Shown: positions 6,219 to 14,283, counted from the first letter of the stretch. The stretch: 17,969 nucleotides of DNA from an uncultured Eubacteriales bacterium (GCA_934615635.1 CAKTTT010000026.1:1-17969); one strand, 5' to 3'. Notes: generated by a model not told the origin, from the letters alone. Made by a program: numbers and translations.

Positions 6219-6275
6219 TGACGGATGTCGATTTCTGTCAGCAGGCGGCCATTTTTTGGAAAGGCTTGAAAAACT

Positions 6276-6692
6276 ATGACGAGACGTGAAGCGCGGGAGC
6301 TGGCTTTTGTCCTGATTTTTGAAAAGCTGTTCAGCGAGGATACCGTCCGGGAAATCCTGCACAACGCGGGAGAGGCCCGGGATGTGGAGGAGGACGCCTT
6401 TGCCCTTTCGCTGGCGGAGGGAGCGGAGGCGCGCCTGCAGGACATCGACGCCCGCATAACCGCTCATTCCCGCAATTGGAACAAGGAGCGGATCTCCCGG
6501 GTGGCTCTTTCCATCATGCGGCTGGCGGTTTACGAGATGCTCTTTGTGGAGGATATCCCGGTCAGCGTTTCCATCAACGAAGCGGTGGAGCTGGCGAAAA
6601 AATACGGCGGCGACGAGGACGCGTCCTTCATCAACGGGGTGCTGGGCGGCATCGCCCGGGAGGACGCGCCCCAGGAGCTTCCGGCGCCATGA
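6276..6692 (+). CDS. nusB: Transcription antitermination protein NusB
   Basis: NusB binds boxA RNA together with NusE (ribosomal protein S10) and supports antitermination on rRNA operons. The 138-residue product is of normal size and all-helical in appearance. It begins TRREARELAFVLIFEKLF, the standard NusB opening, and carries the highly conserved C-terminal region with AVYEMLFVEDIPVSVSINEA followed by VELAKKYGGDEDASFINGVL. GAAAGG (6259-6264) precedes the ATG by 11 bases. It starts the long metabolic and DNA-maintenance block, and its stop overlaps the next gene as ATGA. Confidence 0.96.
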   Translation: MTRREARELAFVLIFEKLFSEDTVREILHNAGEARDVEEDAFALSLAEGAEARLQDIDARITAHSRNWNKERISRVALSIMRLAVYEMLFVEDIPVSVSINEAVELAKKYGGDEDASFINGVLGGIAREDAPQELPAP

Positions 6693-7627
6693 GTCTCTAT
6701 CTGGGGCTGGATACCAGCAACTATACCACCTCCGCCGCCCTGCTGGACAGCGGGAAGGGGGAGATGCGGCAGGCCAAAAAGCTGCTGCCGGTGAAGCCGG
6801 GAGAGATGGGGCTGCGTCAAAGCGACGCGGTCTTTCATCATGTGCGGCAGCTTCCCGAGGTGCTGGAGGAGGTACGCGGCCAGGCGGGCGGGCCGTTGGC
6901 CGCCGTGGCAGCCTCCGACCGGCCGCAGCAGGTGGAGGGCTCGTATATGCCCTGCTTCTTGACGGGCGCTGGCGCGGCGCGGGAAATCGCGGCCGCGGCG
7001 GGTATCCCTTGCCGGCTGTTCACCCATCAGCAGGGACACGTGGCCGCCGCCTTGTACGGCGCGGACCGCCGGGAGCTGATCGGCCGGCGGTTCCTGGCCT
7101 TCCACGTCTCCGGCGGGACCACCGACGCTCTGCTGGTGGAGCCGGAGGAAGAAGCGCCGCTGCGCTGCCGGGTGGTTGGACATTCGCTGGATCTCAAGGC
7201 CGGCCAATTGGTGGATCGGATCGGCGGACTGCTGGGGCTGCCCTTCCCGGCGGGACCGGAGCTGGACAAGCTGGCGCAGAGGGCGGAAGGGTGCTACGAT
7301 CCCCGCCCCGTTTTGAGGGGGTGCGACTGCCATCTCTCCGGGGTGGAAAACCAGTGCCGCGCGATGCGGGAAAAGGGCGCGCCGCCGGAAGAGGTGGCCG
7401 CTTTCTGCCTGCGGAGCATTCTGGCGGCGGTAGCGGGAATGACCGTTGCCCTGCAGCGGGAATACGGGCCGCTGCCATTGATCTACGCAGGAGGCGTCAT
7501 GTCCAATTCCCTGCTGCGGCGGGAGCTGACGGCGCGCTTTGACGGCGCATTCGCTTCTCCCGCCTTTTCGGCGGACAATGCGGCGGGCATCGCTTTTTTG
7601 TGCGCCCTGACGGACGGGGCGCTGTGA
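6689..7627 (+). CDS. TsaD-like paralog (M22/Kae1 family, ASKHA fold)
   Basis: The 312-residue product belongs to the M22 glycoprotease/Kae1/TsaD superfamily. TsaD itself makes the tRNA modification t6A, but this looks like a divergent paralog whose function is not established. Visible family features: N-terminal YLGLDTSNYTTSAALLD (ATP-binding phosphate loop of the ASKHA fold), the metal-binding HxxxH as THQQGH with His113 and His117, VSGGTTDAL (residues about 144-152), a glycine-rich AGGVMSNSLL and the C-terminal SADNAAGIAFL. The typical TsaD stretch GPGLxGSL is missing; the matching place reads EGSYMPCFLTGAG. The protein is shorter than TsaD (about 340). It overlaps nusB by ATGA and precedes xseA, occupying the place where B. 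subtilis has folD. It may not be the cell's t6A enzyme. Confidence 0.85.
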   Translation: MSLYLGLDTSNYTTSAALLDSGKGEMRQAKKLLPVKPGEMGLRQSDAVFHHVRQLPEVLEEVRGQAGGPLAAVAASDRPQQVEGSYMPCFLTGAGAAREIAAAAGIPCRLFTHQQGHVAAALYGADRRELIGRRFLAFHVSGGTTDALLVEPEEEAPLRCRVVGHSLDLKAGQLVDRIGGLLGLPFPAGPELDKLAQRAEGCYDPRPVLRGCDCHLSGVENQCRAMREKGAPPEEVAAFCLRSILAAVAGMTVALQREYGPLPLIYAGGVMSNSLLRRELTARFDGAFASPAFSADNAAGIAFLCALTDGAL

Positions 7628-7652
7628 ATTTGAGCAGAAGGGAGGTCGCCGG

Positions 7653-8876
7653 ATGGGCGCGATGAAGGTCATCACCGTCAGCCAGTTGAACCGCTATGTC
7701 AAATCCCTGCTGGAGGGGGACAGGAATCTGGCGGCCGTTTATATAGGCGGGGAAATTTCCAATTTCACCAATCATTACAAATCCGGGCACCTGTATCTCT
7801 CCCTCAAGGACGAAGGGGCGCTGGTTCGGGCCGTGATGTTCCGGGCCTACGCCGCCAAGCTGGCTTTCACGCCGGAAAACGGCATGAAGGTGATCGTCCG
7901 GGCCCGGGTGTCCCTATATGAGAAGGACGGCTCCTTTCAGCTTTATATCGAGGAGATGCAGCCCGACGGCGTGGGGGCGCTGCAGGTCGCTTATGAGCAG
8001 CTCAAAGCGCGTCTGGCGGCGGAGGGCTTGTTCGACGAGGGACGCAAGCGGCCGCTGCCCCGCTATCCCTCCCGGGTGGGGGTGATCACCTCTCCCACGG
8101 GAGCGGCGGTGCGGGATATCCTCAATGTGCTGGGCCGTCGGTATCCTCTGGCCCGGGTGGTATTCTGCCCGGTGCTGGTGCAGGGGGAGGGGGCGCCCCC
8201 CCAATTGATAGAAGCGGTGGAGCGGCTCAATGCCATGAATGCGGCGGATGTCATCATCATCGGCCGCGGAGGCGGCTCCATCGAGGAACTGTGGGCCTTC
8301 AACGACGAGGGGGTGGCCCGGGCGGTGGCCGCTTCCCGGATCCCGGTGATTTCGGCGGTGGGGCATGAGACGGATTTCACCATCTGTGATTTCGCCGCCG
8401 ACCTGCGGGCTCCCACCCCTTCCGCCGCCGCTGAACTGGCGGTGCCGGATCAGGCCCAGCTCGCCCAGCAGGTGCTGCAGCTTCAGGCCATCGCCCTGCG
8501 GGCGGTGCGGAACACGGTGGACAACCGCTGCAAGGCGCTGGAGGCCCTGAAGGCCAAGCGATGCCTGGCGACGCCGCTGTTTTATGTGGAGGAGCAGGCC
8601 ATGCGGCTGGACTATGTCACCCGCGCCTTCGCGGGGGCGGCTCACGTGGCGGTGACCAGGGCCGACCGGCGGCTGGCCGCCGCTGCGGGCAAGCTGGACG
8701 CCCTCAGCCCCCTCAAGGTGCTTTCCCGGGGATATTCCATTGTCTATACGCGGCAGGAAGACGGCGCGGGTCGGGTGGCCTCCCGGACGGCGGACATTCC
8801 TCCCGGTGCCCGGCTGACCCTGCGGCTGTCCGACGGAACGGTGGATTGCACGGCGGATCCCTCGCCGGAAAAATAA
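7653..8876 (+). CDS. xseA: Exodeoxyribonuclease VII large subunit
   Basis: XseA is the catalytic subunit of exonuclease VII, which degrades single-stranded DNA from both ends to short oligonucleotides in complex with several XseB chains. The 407-residue product has an N-terminal OB-fold with VSQLNRYVKSLLE and YIGGEISNF (about 8-45), a catalytic domain with GVITSPTGAAVRDIL, the conserved GRGGGSIEELWAFND (204-218) and GHETDFTICD (237-246), then a long helical region and a C-terminal LSPLKVLSRGYSIV segment, in the expected order. A good ribosome-binding site, AGGGAGGT, lies just upstream. The size is slightly below the 440-460 seen in enterobacteria and normal for clostridia. Confidence 0.96.
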   Translation: MGAMKVITVSQLNRYVKSLLEGDRNLAAVYIGGEISNFTNHYKSGHLYLSLKDEGALVRAVMFRAYAAKLAFTPENGMKVIVRARVSLYEKDGSFQLYIEEMQPDGVGALQVAYEQLKARLAAEGLFDEGRKRPLPRYPSRVGVITSPTGAAVRDILNVLGRRYPLARVVFCPVLVQGEGAPPQLIEAVERLNAMNAADVIIIGRGGGSIEELWAFNDEGVARAVAASRIPVISAVGHETDFTICDFAADLRAPTPSAAAELAVPDQAQLAQQVLQLQAIALRAVRNTVDNRCKALEALKAKRCLATPLFYVEEQAMRLDYVTRAFAGAAHVAVTRADRRLAAAAGKLDALSPLKVLSRGYSIVYTRQEDGAGRVASRTADIPPGARLTLRLSDGTVDCTADPSPEK

Positions 8877-8907
8877 ACGGATAAAATTCGGAAAGGCATG
8901 GGACAAT

Positions 8908-9150
8908 ATGGCTACGGAATGGACCTTTGAAAAGGCGATGACCCGCCTGGAGCAGATCGTGGCGGCGCTGGAAAGCGGCCGCTGCACCCTGGACGATTCC
9001 CTCAAGCTGTTCGAGGAGGGCACCAAGCTGACTGCCTACTGCTCCAAAGCGTTGAAAACGGCGGAGCAGAAGATCGTCAAGCTCACCGCTCCCCAGAAGG
9101 GGGAGGAAGAAGGAGAGAGGGCCGACAGAGAATCGCCGGAGGAAGTATGA
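8908..9150 (+). CDS. xseB: Exodeoxyribonuclease VII small subunit
   Basis: XseB is the small, helical-hairpin subunit that packs along the coiled coil of XseA. The 80-residue product shows the family motif nearly in full: WTFEKAMTRLEQIVAALESG, then LDDSLKLFEEGTKLTAYC and LKTAEQKIVKL, with an acidic tail (EEEGERADRESPEEV). GAAAGG at 8891-8896 lies 11 bases before the ATG. It follows xseA by 31 nt and precedes ispA by 22 nt, the standard order in Firmicutes. Confidence 0.96.
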   Translation: MATEWTFEKAMTRLEQIVAALESGRCTLDDSLKLFEEGTKLTAYCSKALKTAEQKIVKLTAPQKGEEEGERADRESPEEV

Positions 9151-9172
9151 CGGGAAAGGACGGAAACCGACT

Positions 9173-10072
9173 ATGATCCCATCGCTGTACAGCCGGTCGC
9201 TGCAAAGTCATCTGGAGGATATAGAAAAGGCGCTGCCCCGCTATCTGCCGCCGGCGGAGGGATTGAGAAAAACGGTGGCGGAGGCCATGATTTATGCCTG
9301 CGCCGCCGGCGGCAAGCGGCTGCGGCCGGTGCTGACGCTGGAGTTCTGCCGCCTTTGCGGCGGCAAGACGGCCGCTGCGCTTCCCTTTGCCTGCGCGCTG
9401 GAAATGATTCATTCCTATTCCCTGGTTCACGACGACCTGCCCTGCATGGACGACAGCCCCCTGCGGCGGGGACGTCCCTCCGTCCACGCCGCGTTCGGGG
9501 AGGATATGGCCCTGCTGGCCGGCGATGCGCTGCTGACCCGGGCGTTCGAGATCATGCTGAAGAAGGAAAACCGGCAGGGGCTGCCCGAGGGGGCGGCGCT
9601 GGAGGCCGCATCGGTCCTGGCGGACGCCGCCGGGATAGAGGGCATGGTGGGCGGCCAGGTGATCGACCTGCAAAGCGAAGGCAGGGAGGTGGGGCTGGAG
9701 GTATTGGAGGAGCTGCAGCGGGGCAAGACGGCCGCGCTGCTGACCGCCGCGTGTGAAATGGGCTGCCTGCTGGCCGGCGGAACGGCCGAGCAGCGCCAGG
9801 CCGCCCGGATCTACGGCGAAAACGTGGGGCTCGGTTTTCAGATTATCGACGATATTCTGGACGCCACCTCCACTCCTGAGGAGCTGGGCAAGCCGGTGGG
9901 CGGCGACCAGATCCATCGGAAAACCACCTATGTGAGCCTGCTGGGGATCGAGGAGGCCGTCCGCCTGGCGGAGCGGCGGACCCAGGAGGCGGTGGACGTT
10001 CTGCAGGCGTTCGGTTCTGAGGCGGCGGAGCTGCGCCGGCTGGCGGCGGAGCTGCTGCGGCGGAAAAAATGA
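9173..10072 (+). CDS. ispA: Polyprenyl synthetase, probable farnesyl diphosphate synthase
   Basis: The enzyme condenses dimethylallyl diphosphate with isopentenyl diphosphate to make geranyl and then farnesyl diphosphate, feeding undecaprenyl and quinone lipids. The 299-residue product has the isoprenyl synthase hallmarks: GGKRLRP near 44-50, first Asp-rich motif DDLPCMDD at 87-94 (with the two-residue insertion of bacterial type II farnesyl synthases), GGQVIDL near 161-167, GKTAALL near 184-190, and the second Asp-rich motif FQIIDDILD ending at 230. Tyr82, five residues before the first motif, fits a short-chain product. The start at 9173 is supported by GAAAGG at 9154-9159 with 13 bases of spacing. 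Geranylgeranyl synthase activity cannot be excluded. Confidence 0.93.
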   Translation: MIPSLYSRSLQSHLEDIEKALPRYLPPAEGLRKTVAEAMIYACAAGGKRLRPVLTLEFCRLCGGKTAAALPFACALEMIHSYSLVHDDLPCMDDSPLRRGRPSVHAAFGEDMALLAGDALLTRAFEIMLKKENRQGLPEGAALEAASVLADAAGIEGMVGGQVIDLQSEGREVGLEVLEELQRGKTAALLTAACEMGCLLAGGTAEQRQAARIYGENVGLGFQIIDDILDATSTPEELGKPVGGDQIHRKTTYVSLLGIEEAVRLAERRTQEAVDVLQAFGSEAAELRRLAAELLRRKK

Positions 10073-10146
10073 CGCTCCCCGGGAGGGAGGCGCTATCTCG
10101 CCTGCTGAACAGGCGGAAGTGAAACGGTAGAAAGGCGGCGGGTTCC

Positions 10147-10626
10147 ATGCCTTTGATTGAGGATTTTTTCAGAAACAGGGTGTTGTTTGCCGCGGGGCTT
10201 GCCTGGCTGCTGGCACAGGTGTTCAAGGTGCTGATCACCCTGATCATCTCCAAAAAATTCACCCCCGAGCGGCTGTGGGGCGCAGGCGGTATGCCCAGCG
10301 CCCATTCCGCCATGGTTTGCGCGCTGACGGTGTCCATCGCGCGATTCAACGGCGTCAATTCCGCCGTTTTCGCCCTGGCGGTGATGTTCGCCTTCGTCAC
10401 CATGTACGATGCGATGGGCGTCCGGCGGGAGGCGGGGGAGCACGCGCGGCTGCTGAACAAATACCTCAACCAAATCGAAAACCAGAAGGCGGACGTCAAC
10501 GGAGACGGGATCCCCGACAAGGAAGTGGATGAGATCGAGCTCAAGGAGTTTATCGGCCACACCCCGCTGGAGGTGCTGGGCGGCGTCCTGTTGGGGATTC
10601 TGGTGGGAATCCTGATCCCCGCCTGA
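10147..10626 (+). CDS. Divergent PAP2 family membrane protein (YuiD type) with EF-hand-like loop
   Basis: This belongs to the DUF212/divergent PAP2 family (B. subtilis YuiD), whose members resemble acid phosphatase membrane enzymes but have no assigned substrate. The 159-residue product has hydrophobic helices near 12-35, 55-66, 70-87 and 143-157. Conserved motifs are GGMPSAHSA (47-55), TMYDAMGVRREAGEHARLLN (85-104) and LKEFIGHTPLEVLGG (132-146), as in YuiD. Between the last two motifs lies an odd acidic stretch, DVNGDGIPDKEVDE (116-129), which matches the DxNxDGxxD calcium loop of EF-hand or dockerin-like proteins. GAAAGG (10130-10135) lies 11 bases before the ATG. Its place between ispA and dxs suggests a possible link to isoprenoid or prenyl phosphate handling, which is inference. 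Confidence 0.9.
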   Translation: MPLIEDFFRNRVLFAAGLAWLLAQVFKVLITLIISKKFTPERLWGAGGMPSAHSAMVCALTVSIARFNGVNSAVFALAVMFAFVTMYDAMGVRREAGEHARLLNKYLNQIENQKADVNGDGIPDKEVDEIELKEFIGHTPLEVLGGVLLGILVGILIPA

Positions 10627-10652
10627 CCCTTGGACGGGCGGAGGATCGGGGA

Positions 10653-10727
10653 ATGTATTTGAGTAAAGCGAGGCCTGCTTATGCCGGAAAACAGCCCGGA
10701 GACGCTGTTGTCTCAATTGACCCATGA
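10653..10727 (+). other. Possible 24-codon upstream ORF overlapping the dxs start
   Basis: An ATG at 10653 is preceded by a strong ribosome-binding site, GGAGG at 10640-10644, with eight bases of spacing. The frame, MYLSKARPAYAGKQPG..., runs 24 codons and stops at 10725-10727, inside dxs and out of frame with it. The dxs ATG at 10681 has only a weak AGG (10671-10673). Translation of this short frame could modulate dxs initiation, or its ribosome-binding site may be fortuitous. Confidence 0.3.
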
Positions 10728-12609
10728 AGAACTGAAACGGATGACCCCTCCGGAGCTGGAGGCGCTGTGCCAGAAGCTGCGGGAGGTCTTGATACATACG
10801 GTTTCCCAAACGGGGGGGCATTTGTCCTCCAACCTGGGGGTGGTGGAGCTGACGGTGGCGCTCCACCGCTGCTTTGATCTGCCCCATGACCAGATCGTCT
10901 GGGACGTGGGGCATCAGTGTTATGTACATAAGCTGCTCACCGGCCGGGCGGACCGGTTCGAAACCATCCGCAAGGAGGGCGGGCTGTCCGGCTTTCCCCG
11001 GCCGGATGAAAGCCCCTGCGACGCCTTTATTGTAGGGCACAGCAGCACGGCGGTCTCCGCCGCCAACGGTTTGGCCAAGGCCAAGGCTCTTAGCGGGGAC
11101 GACGGCTATGTGGTGGCGGTATTGGGAGACGGGGCGCTGACCGGCGGCCTGGCTTATGAAGGGTTGAGCAACGCCGGCCGCAGCCGGGACCGGCTGATCG
11201 TCATCCTCAACGACAACCGCATGTCCATCAGCCGCAACGTGGGCTTCGTAGCCCGGCATTTGGCGACGCTGCGCTCCCGGCCCCGGTATGTCCGCTTCAA
11301 AAACGGCTTCGGCAAGGTGATGTCCCGCATCCCGCTGGTGGGCCGGCCGCTGTATACCCTGATGCTGGGGGCCAAAACCAAGCTGAAGAATATGGTTTAT
11401 CACAACAGCACCTTGTTTGAGGAGATGGGGTTTTACTATCTCGGCCCCATCAACGGGCACAATCTGTCGGATCTGTCCAAGGCCCTGCAGGCGGCGAAAA
11501 ATATCACCCGTCCGGTGCTGCTGCATGTGGAAACCGTCAAGGGCAAGGGCTATGAATACGCCATGAAGAGTCCGGACGTTTATCACGGCGTCACCTCCTT
11601 CGATGTGGAAACGGGAAAAACGCCGGCATCCGGCCCCTCCTTTTCCTCTGTGTTTGCGGAAAATCTGACGGAGCTGGCCAAGGAGGACGAAACTATCTGC
11701 GCCATCACCGCCGCGATGAAAAACGGCACCGGCCTGCAGGGCTTCGCCGATCGATTCCCCGACCGGTTCTTCGATGTGGGAATCGCGGAGGAGCACGCCG
11801 TCACCTTCGCCTCCGGCCTGGCGCAGAATGGGATGCTGCCGGTGTTCGCAGTCTATTCCACCTTCCTCCAGCGCAGCTATGACCAGATTCTTAACGATAC
11901 CGCCATCATCGGCAGTCATATTGTTCTGGCGGTGGACCGGGCCGGCGTGGTGCCGGACGACGGGGAAACCCACCAGGGCATCTTTGACGTGCCCTTCCTT
12001 TCGACTATACCGGGCGTGACCATTTATTCTCCCGCCAGCTTCGGGGAATTGGCGATCCATCTCAAGCAGGCTCTTTACGATGTCAAAGGCATCGCGGTGG
12101 TGCGGTATCCCAAAGGGGGGGAGCTGCCCTGTCCGGTGGACTTTGAACCGGATTACAAGCCTTATACCCTGCTTCATGCCGGCGGATCCCGGATGCTGCT
12201 GGTAACCTACGGGCGGATTTTCCGCTCCGTGCTGGCCGCGGCGGAGGAGCTCAGCGGATTGGGGGTGCGGGTTTCGGTGCTCAAGCTCAACCGGATCCTT
12301 CCCCTGGATCCGGAATGCATCACCTTGGCCATGGGCTACCAGCGGGTGTTCTTTTTTGAGGAGGGCTACCGCAGCGGCGGCATTGGCGAGCACTTCGGCG
12401 CGGGGCTGATGGAACGGCGGTATTTCGGGGTGTATGAGATTCACGCCATCGAGACCTTCCTCCCCACCTGTACCGCCTCTTCCGGTCTGCGCCGATCGGG
12501 GCTGGATGTGGACAGCATACGGGATACGGTGCTGCGCTTTGCCGATGCCGGGGTTTACGGCTCCGGCGAGGCCGTTCGGCCGGGAGAAAAGGAGGCCGCC
12601 GATGGATAG
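10681..12609 (+). CDS. dxs: 1-deoxy-D-xylulose-5-phosphate synthase
   Basis: Dxs joins pyruvate and glyceraldehyde 3-phosphate, with thiamine diphosphate, in the first step of the MEP isoprenoid pathway; DXP also feeds thiamine and pyridoxal synthesis. The 642-residue product is full length (E. coli 620). Seen in order: QTGGHLSSNLGVVELTVAL with His47, WDVGHQCY, the thiamine diphosphate motif GDGALTGG (149-156) closing with NDNRMSIS (177-184), GHNLSDL, the catalytic-glutamate stretch VGIAEEHAVTFA with Glu370, and RAGVVPDDGETHQG. In the last motif a Pro stands where most Dxs proteins have Gly (RAGxVGxDG). No in-frame ATG lies upstream. The stop overlaps tlyA by eight bases. Confidence 0.96.
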   Translation: MPENSPETLLSQLTHEELKRMTPPELEALCQKLREVLIHTVSQTGGHLSSNLGVVELTVALHRCFDLPHDQIVWDVGHQCYVHKLLTGRADRFETIRKEGGLSGFPRPDESPCDAFIVGHSSTAVSAANGLAKAKALSGDDGYVVAVLGDGALTGGLAYEGLSNAGRSRDRLIVILNDNRMSISRNVGFVARHLATLRSRPRYVRFKNGFGKVMSRIPLVGRPLYTLMLGAKTKLKNMVYHNSTLFEEMGFYYLGPINGHNLSDLSKALQAAKNITRPVLLHVETVKGKGYEYAMKSPDVYHGVTSFDVETGKTPASGPSFSSVFAENLTELAKEDETICAITAAMKNGTGLQGFADRFPDRFFDVGIAEEHAVTFASGLAQNGMLPVFAVYSTFLQRSYDQILNDTAIIGSHIVLAVDRAGVVPDDGETHQGIFDVPFLSTIPGVTIYSPASFGELAIHLKQALYDVKGIAVVRYPKGGELPCPVDFEPDYKPYTLLHAGGSRMLLVTYGRIFRSVLAAAEELSGLGVRVSVLKLNRILPLDPECITLAMGYQRVFFFEEGYRSGGIGEHFGAGLMERRYFGVYEIHAIETFLPTCTASSGLRRSGLDVDSIRDTVLRFADAGVYGSGEAVRPGEKEAADG

Positions 12610-13411
12610 CCGGCGGCTGGATGCGGCTCTGGTGGAACGAGGGCTTGCCTCCGGCCGGGAAAAGGCTAAGGAGCTGGTCCGCGCCGGAGGGGTGCGGATC
12701 AACGGCCGCCCGGCGGCCAAACCCTCTCTGGCGGTGTCGCCGGCGGATGAGATCACGGTAGAGGCGGGCTTGGGCCAGCGGTATGTGGGCCGGGGCGGCT
12801 ATAAGCTGGAAAAGGCGCTGGAACTGGGCGCCTCCCCCGCCGGTAAATGCTGCTTGGACGTAGGGGCATCCACCGGCGGCTTTACCGATTGTATGCTGCA
12901 GCACGGTGCCCGGCTGGTCTATGCCTTGGACGTGGGACACGGCCAGCTTCATGAAAGCCTCCGTTTCCGCCCGGATGTGGTCAATCTGGAAGGGATGGAT
13001 ATACGGGACGGGGAGGGGATCCGCAAAATTATCCCGCCGGCCTCTGTACAATTTTGCTCGGTTGATGTATCCTTTATTTCGATAAAGAAAATATTGGACG
13101 CGCTGCCGCCTCTGCTGGAGCGGGAGGCGTGGGCGGTCCTTTTGATCAAGCCTCAGTTCGAGGCGGGGCGCGCCGCGGTGGGCAAACGGGGCGTGGTAAG
13201 GGATCCGGCGGCCCATCGGGCTGTGCTACGGGAGCTGCTGCCTTTTCTGCGCTCCCGGGGGTTTGGATTGGAGAAGCTGACCCCTTCCCCCATTAAGGGC
13301 GGGGACGGCAATATCGAGTATCTGGCGCTGACCCGCTACGGCTGTCCGGAGGGCGCGCCTCCCGACGTGGAGGCCGTGGTGACGGAGGCCTTTGGGCGCC
13401 GGGACGAATAG
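12602..13411 (+). CDS. tlyA: TlyA family rRNA 2'-O-methyltransferase (S4 plus FtsJ-like domain)
   Basis: TlyA proteins methylate ribose 2'-OH groups on rRNA (in mycobacteria on both 16S and 23S) and are sometimes annotated as hemolysin A. The 269-residue product has an N-terminal S4 RNA-binding domain (RRLDAALVERGLASGREKAK, residues 4-23, then VRINGRPAAKP) and an FtsJ-like Rossmann methyltransferase domain starting with LDVGASTGGFTD (85-96), then ALDVGHGQLHESLR, CSVDVSFISIKKIL and LLIKPQFEAGR. These carry the usual K-D-K-E-type positions of the family. The start at 12602 has AGGAGG upstream and overlaps dxs by eight bases. The open frame extends further upstream but that part is a shadow of dxs. 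B. subtilis YqxC occupies the same place. Confidence 0.94.
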   Translation: MDSRRLDAALVERGLASGREKAKELVRAGGVRINGRPAAKPSLAVSPADEITVEAGLGQRYVGRGGYKLEKALELGASPAGKCCLDVGASTGGFTDCMLQHGARLVYALDVGHGQLHESLRFRPDVVNLEGMDIRDGEGIRKIIPPASVQFCSVDVSFISIKKILDALPPLLEREAWAVLLIKPQFEAGRAAVGKRGVVRDPAAHRAVLRELLPFLRSRGFGLEKLTPSPIKGGDGNIEYLALTRYGCPEGAPPDVEAVVTEAFGRRDE

Positions 13412-13436
13412 AGCGACAGGAAGGAGAGAAAGCCGT

Positions 13437-14270
13437 ATGCGCGTGGCTGTTATTGCCAACAGCAAGGCCGAGGGTGTGGCCCTGGCGCGGGACAGCGTCT
13501 GCCGGGCGCTGCGGGATTTGGGAGCGGAGCTGCTGCTCCCGCCGGACTGCGCGGCATTTCCCGCACCGGGCACCGACGAAGTGCTGGCGGCGTGCGACGT
13601 GGCCGTGGCCCTGGGCGGGGACGGCACCATTATCCACACAGCCAAACGGGCCGCGGGCTATGGCCGGGCGGTGCTGGGGGTCAACTGCGGCCACCTGGGT
13701 TTTATGGCGGGACTGGAGCTGGATGAGTTGAGCCATCTCCCCGCCCTGATTGAGGGGCGGTACACCGAGGAGCGGCGGATGGTGTTGGACGTGGCGGTTC
13801 ATGCGGCGGAGGCGACCCGGCGGTTCACCGCCCTCAACGAGGTGGTGATCTCCCGCGGCGCCCTCTCCCGGATGATCGAGCTCCAGGTGAGCAATCACGG
13901 CGAGCCGGTGGTGACCTATCATGCGGACGGGGTGATCGTGGCGACTCCCACGGGTTCCACCGCCTATTCCCTTTCGGCCGGCGGCCCTATCATCGATCCG
14001 GCGCTGAACGCGCTGCTGATGACGCCGATCTGCCCCCATTCCCTTTTTACCCGCTCCATGATTTTTCACGAGGACGCCTGCCTGTCGGTGACCTCCCCCT
14101 CGGCGGACAGGGAGGAGATTTTCCTCACCGCGGACAGCGAGGAGGGGATGCCCGTCTCCGGCCGCGACCGGATCGTCGTCTCTCGCTCCCCGCTGGAGGC
14201 CCGCCTGATCAAAATCAAGCCCGTCTCCTTTTACGGGGTTATCAACCAAAAGCTGATGAACCGCCGGTGA
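13437..14270 (+). CDS. nadK: NAD kinase
   Basis: NAD kinase phosphorylates NAD to NADP, using ATP or polyphosphate. The 277-residue product has the family signature ALGGDGTIIHTAKR with GGDG at 60-63, NCGHLGFMAGLE, LNEVVISRG and the C-terminal-domain motif TGSTAYSLSAGGPIIDP (172-188), followed by ICPHSLF. It starts MRVAVIANSKAEG, and the ATG at 13437 follows AAGGAG with about ten bases of spacing; an upstream in-frame ATG at 13392 lies inside tlyA and is not used. It sits 25 nt after tlyA and before argR, an arrangement common in clostridia but not found in B. subtilis. Confidence 0.96.
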   Translation: MRVAVIANSKAEGVALARDSVCRALRDLGAELLLPPDCAAFPAPGTDEVLAACDVAVALGGDGTIIHTAKRAAGYGRAVLGVNCGHLGFMAGLELDELSHLPALIEGRYTEERRMVLDVAVHAAEATRRFTALNEVVISRGALSRMIELQVSNHGEPVVTYHADGVIVATPTGSTAYSLSAGGPIIDPALNALLMTPICPHSLFTRSMIFHEDACLSVTSPSADREEIFLTADSEEGMPVSGRDRIVVSRSPLEARLIKIKPVSFYGVINQKLMNRR

Positions 14271-14283
14271 CGGCGGATCGCGC

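Noticed and set aside
10093..12756. 887-codon open frame on the minus strand opposite dxs
   Set aside because: No recognisable domain, low-complexity composition and full overlap with a well-conserved dxs on the other strand; long antisense frames arise easily at this GC content.
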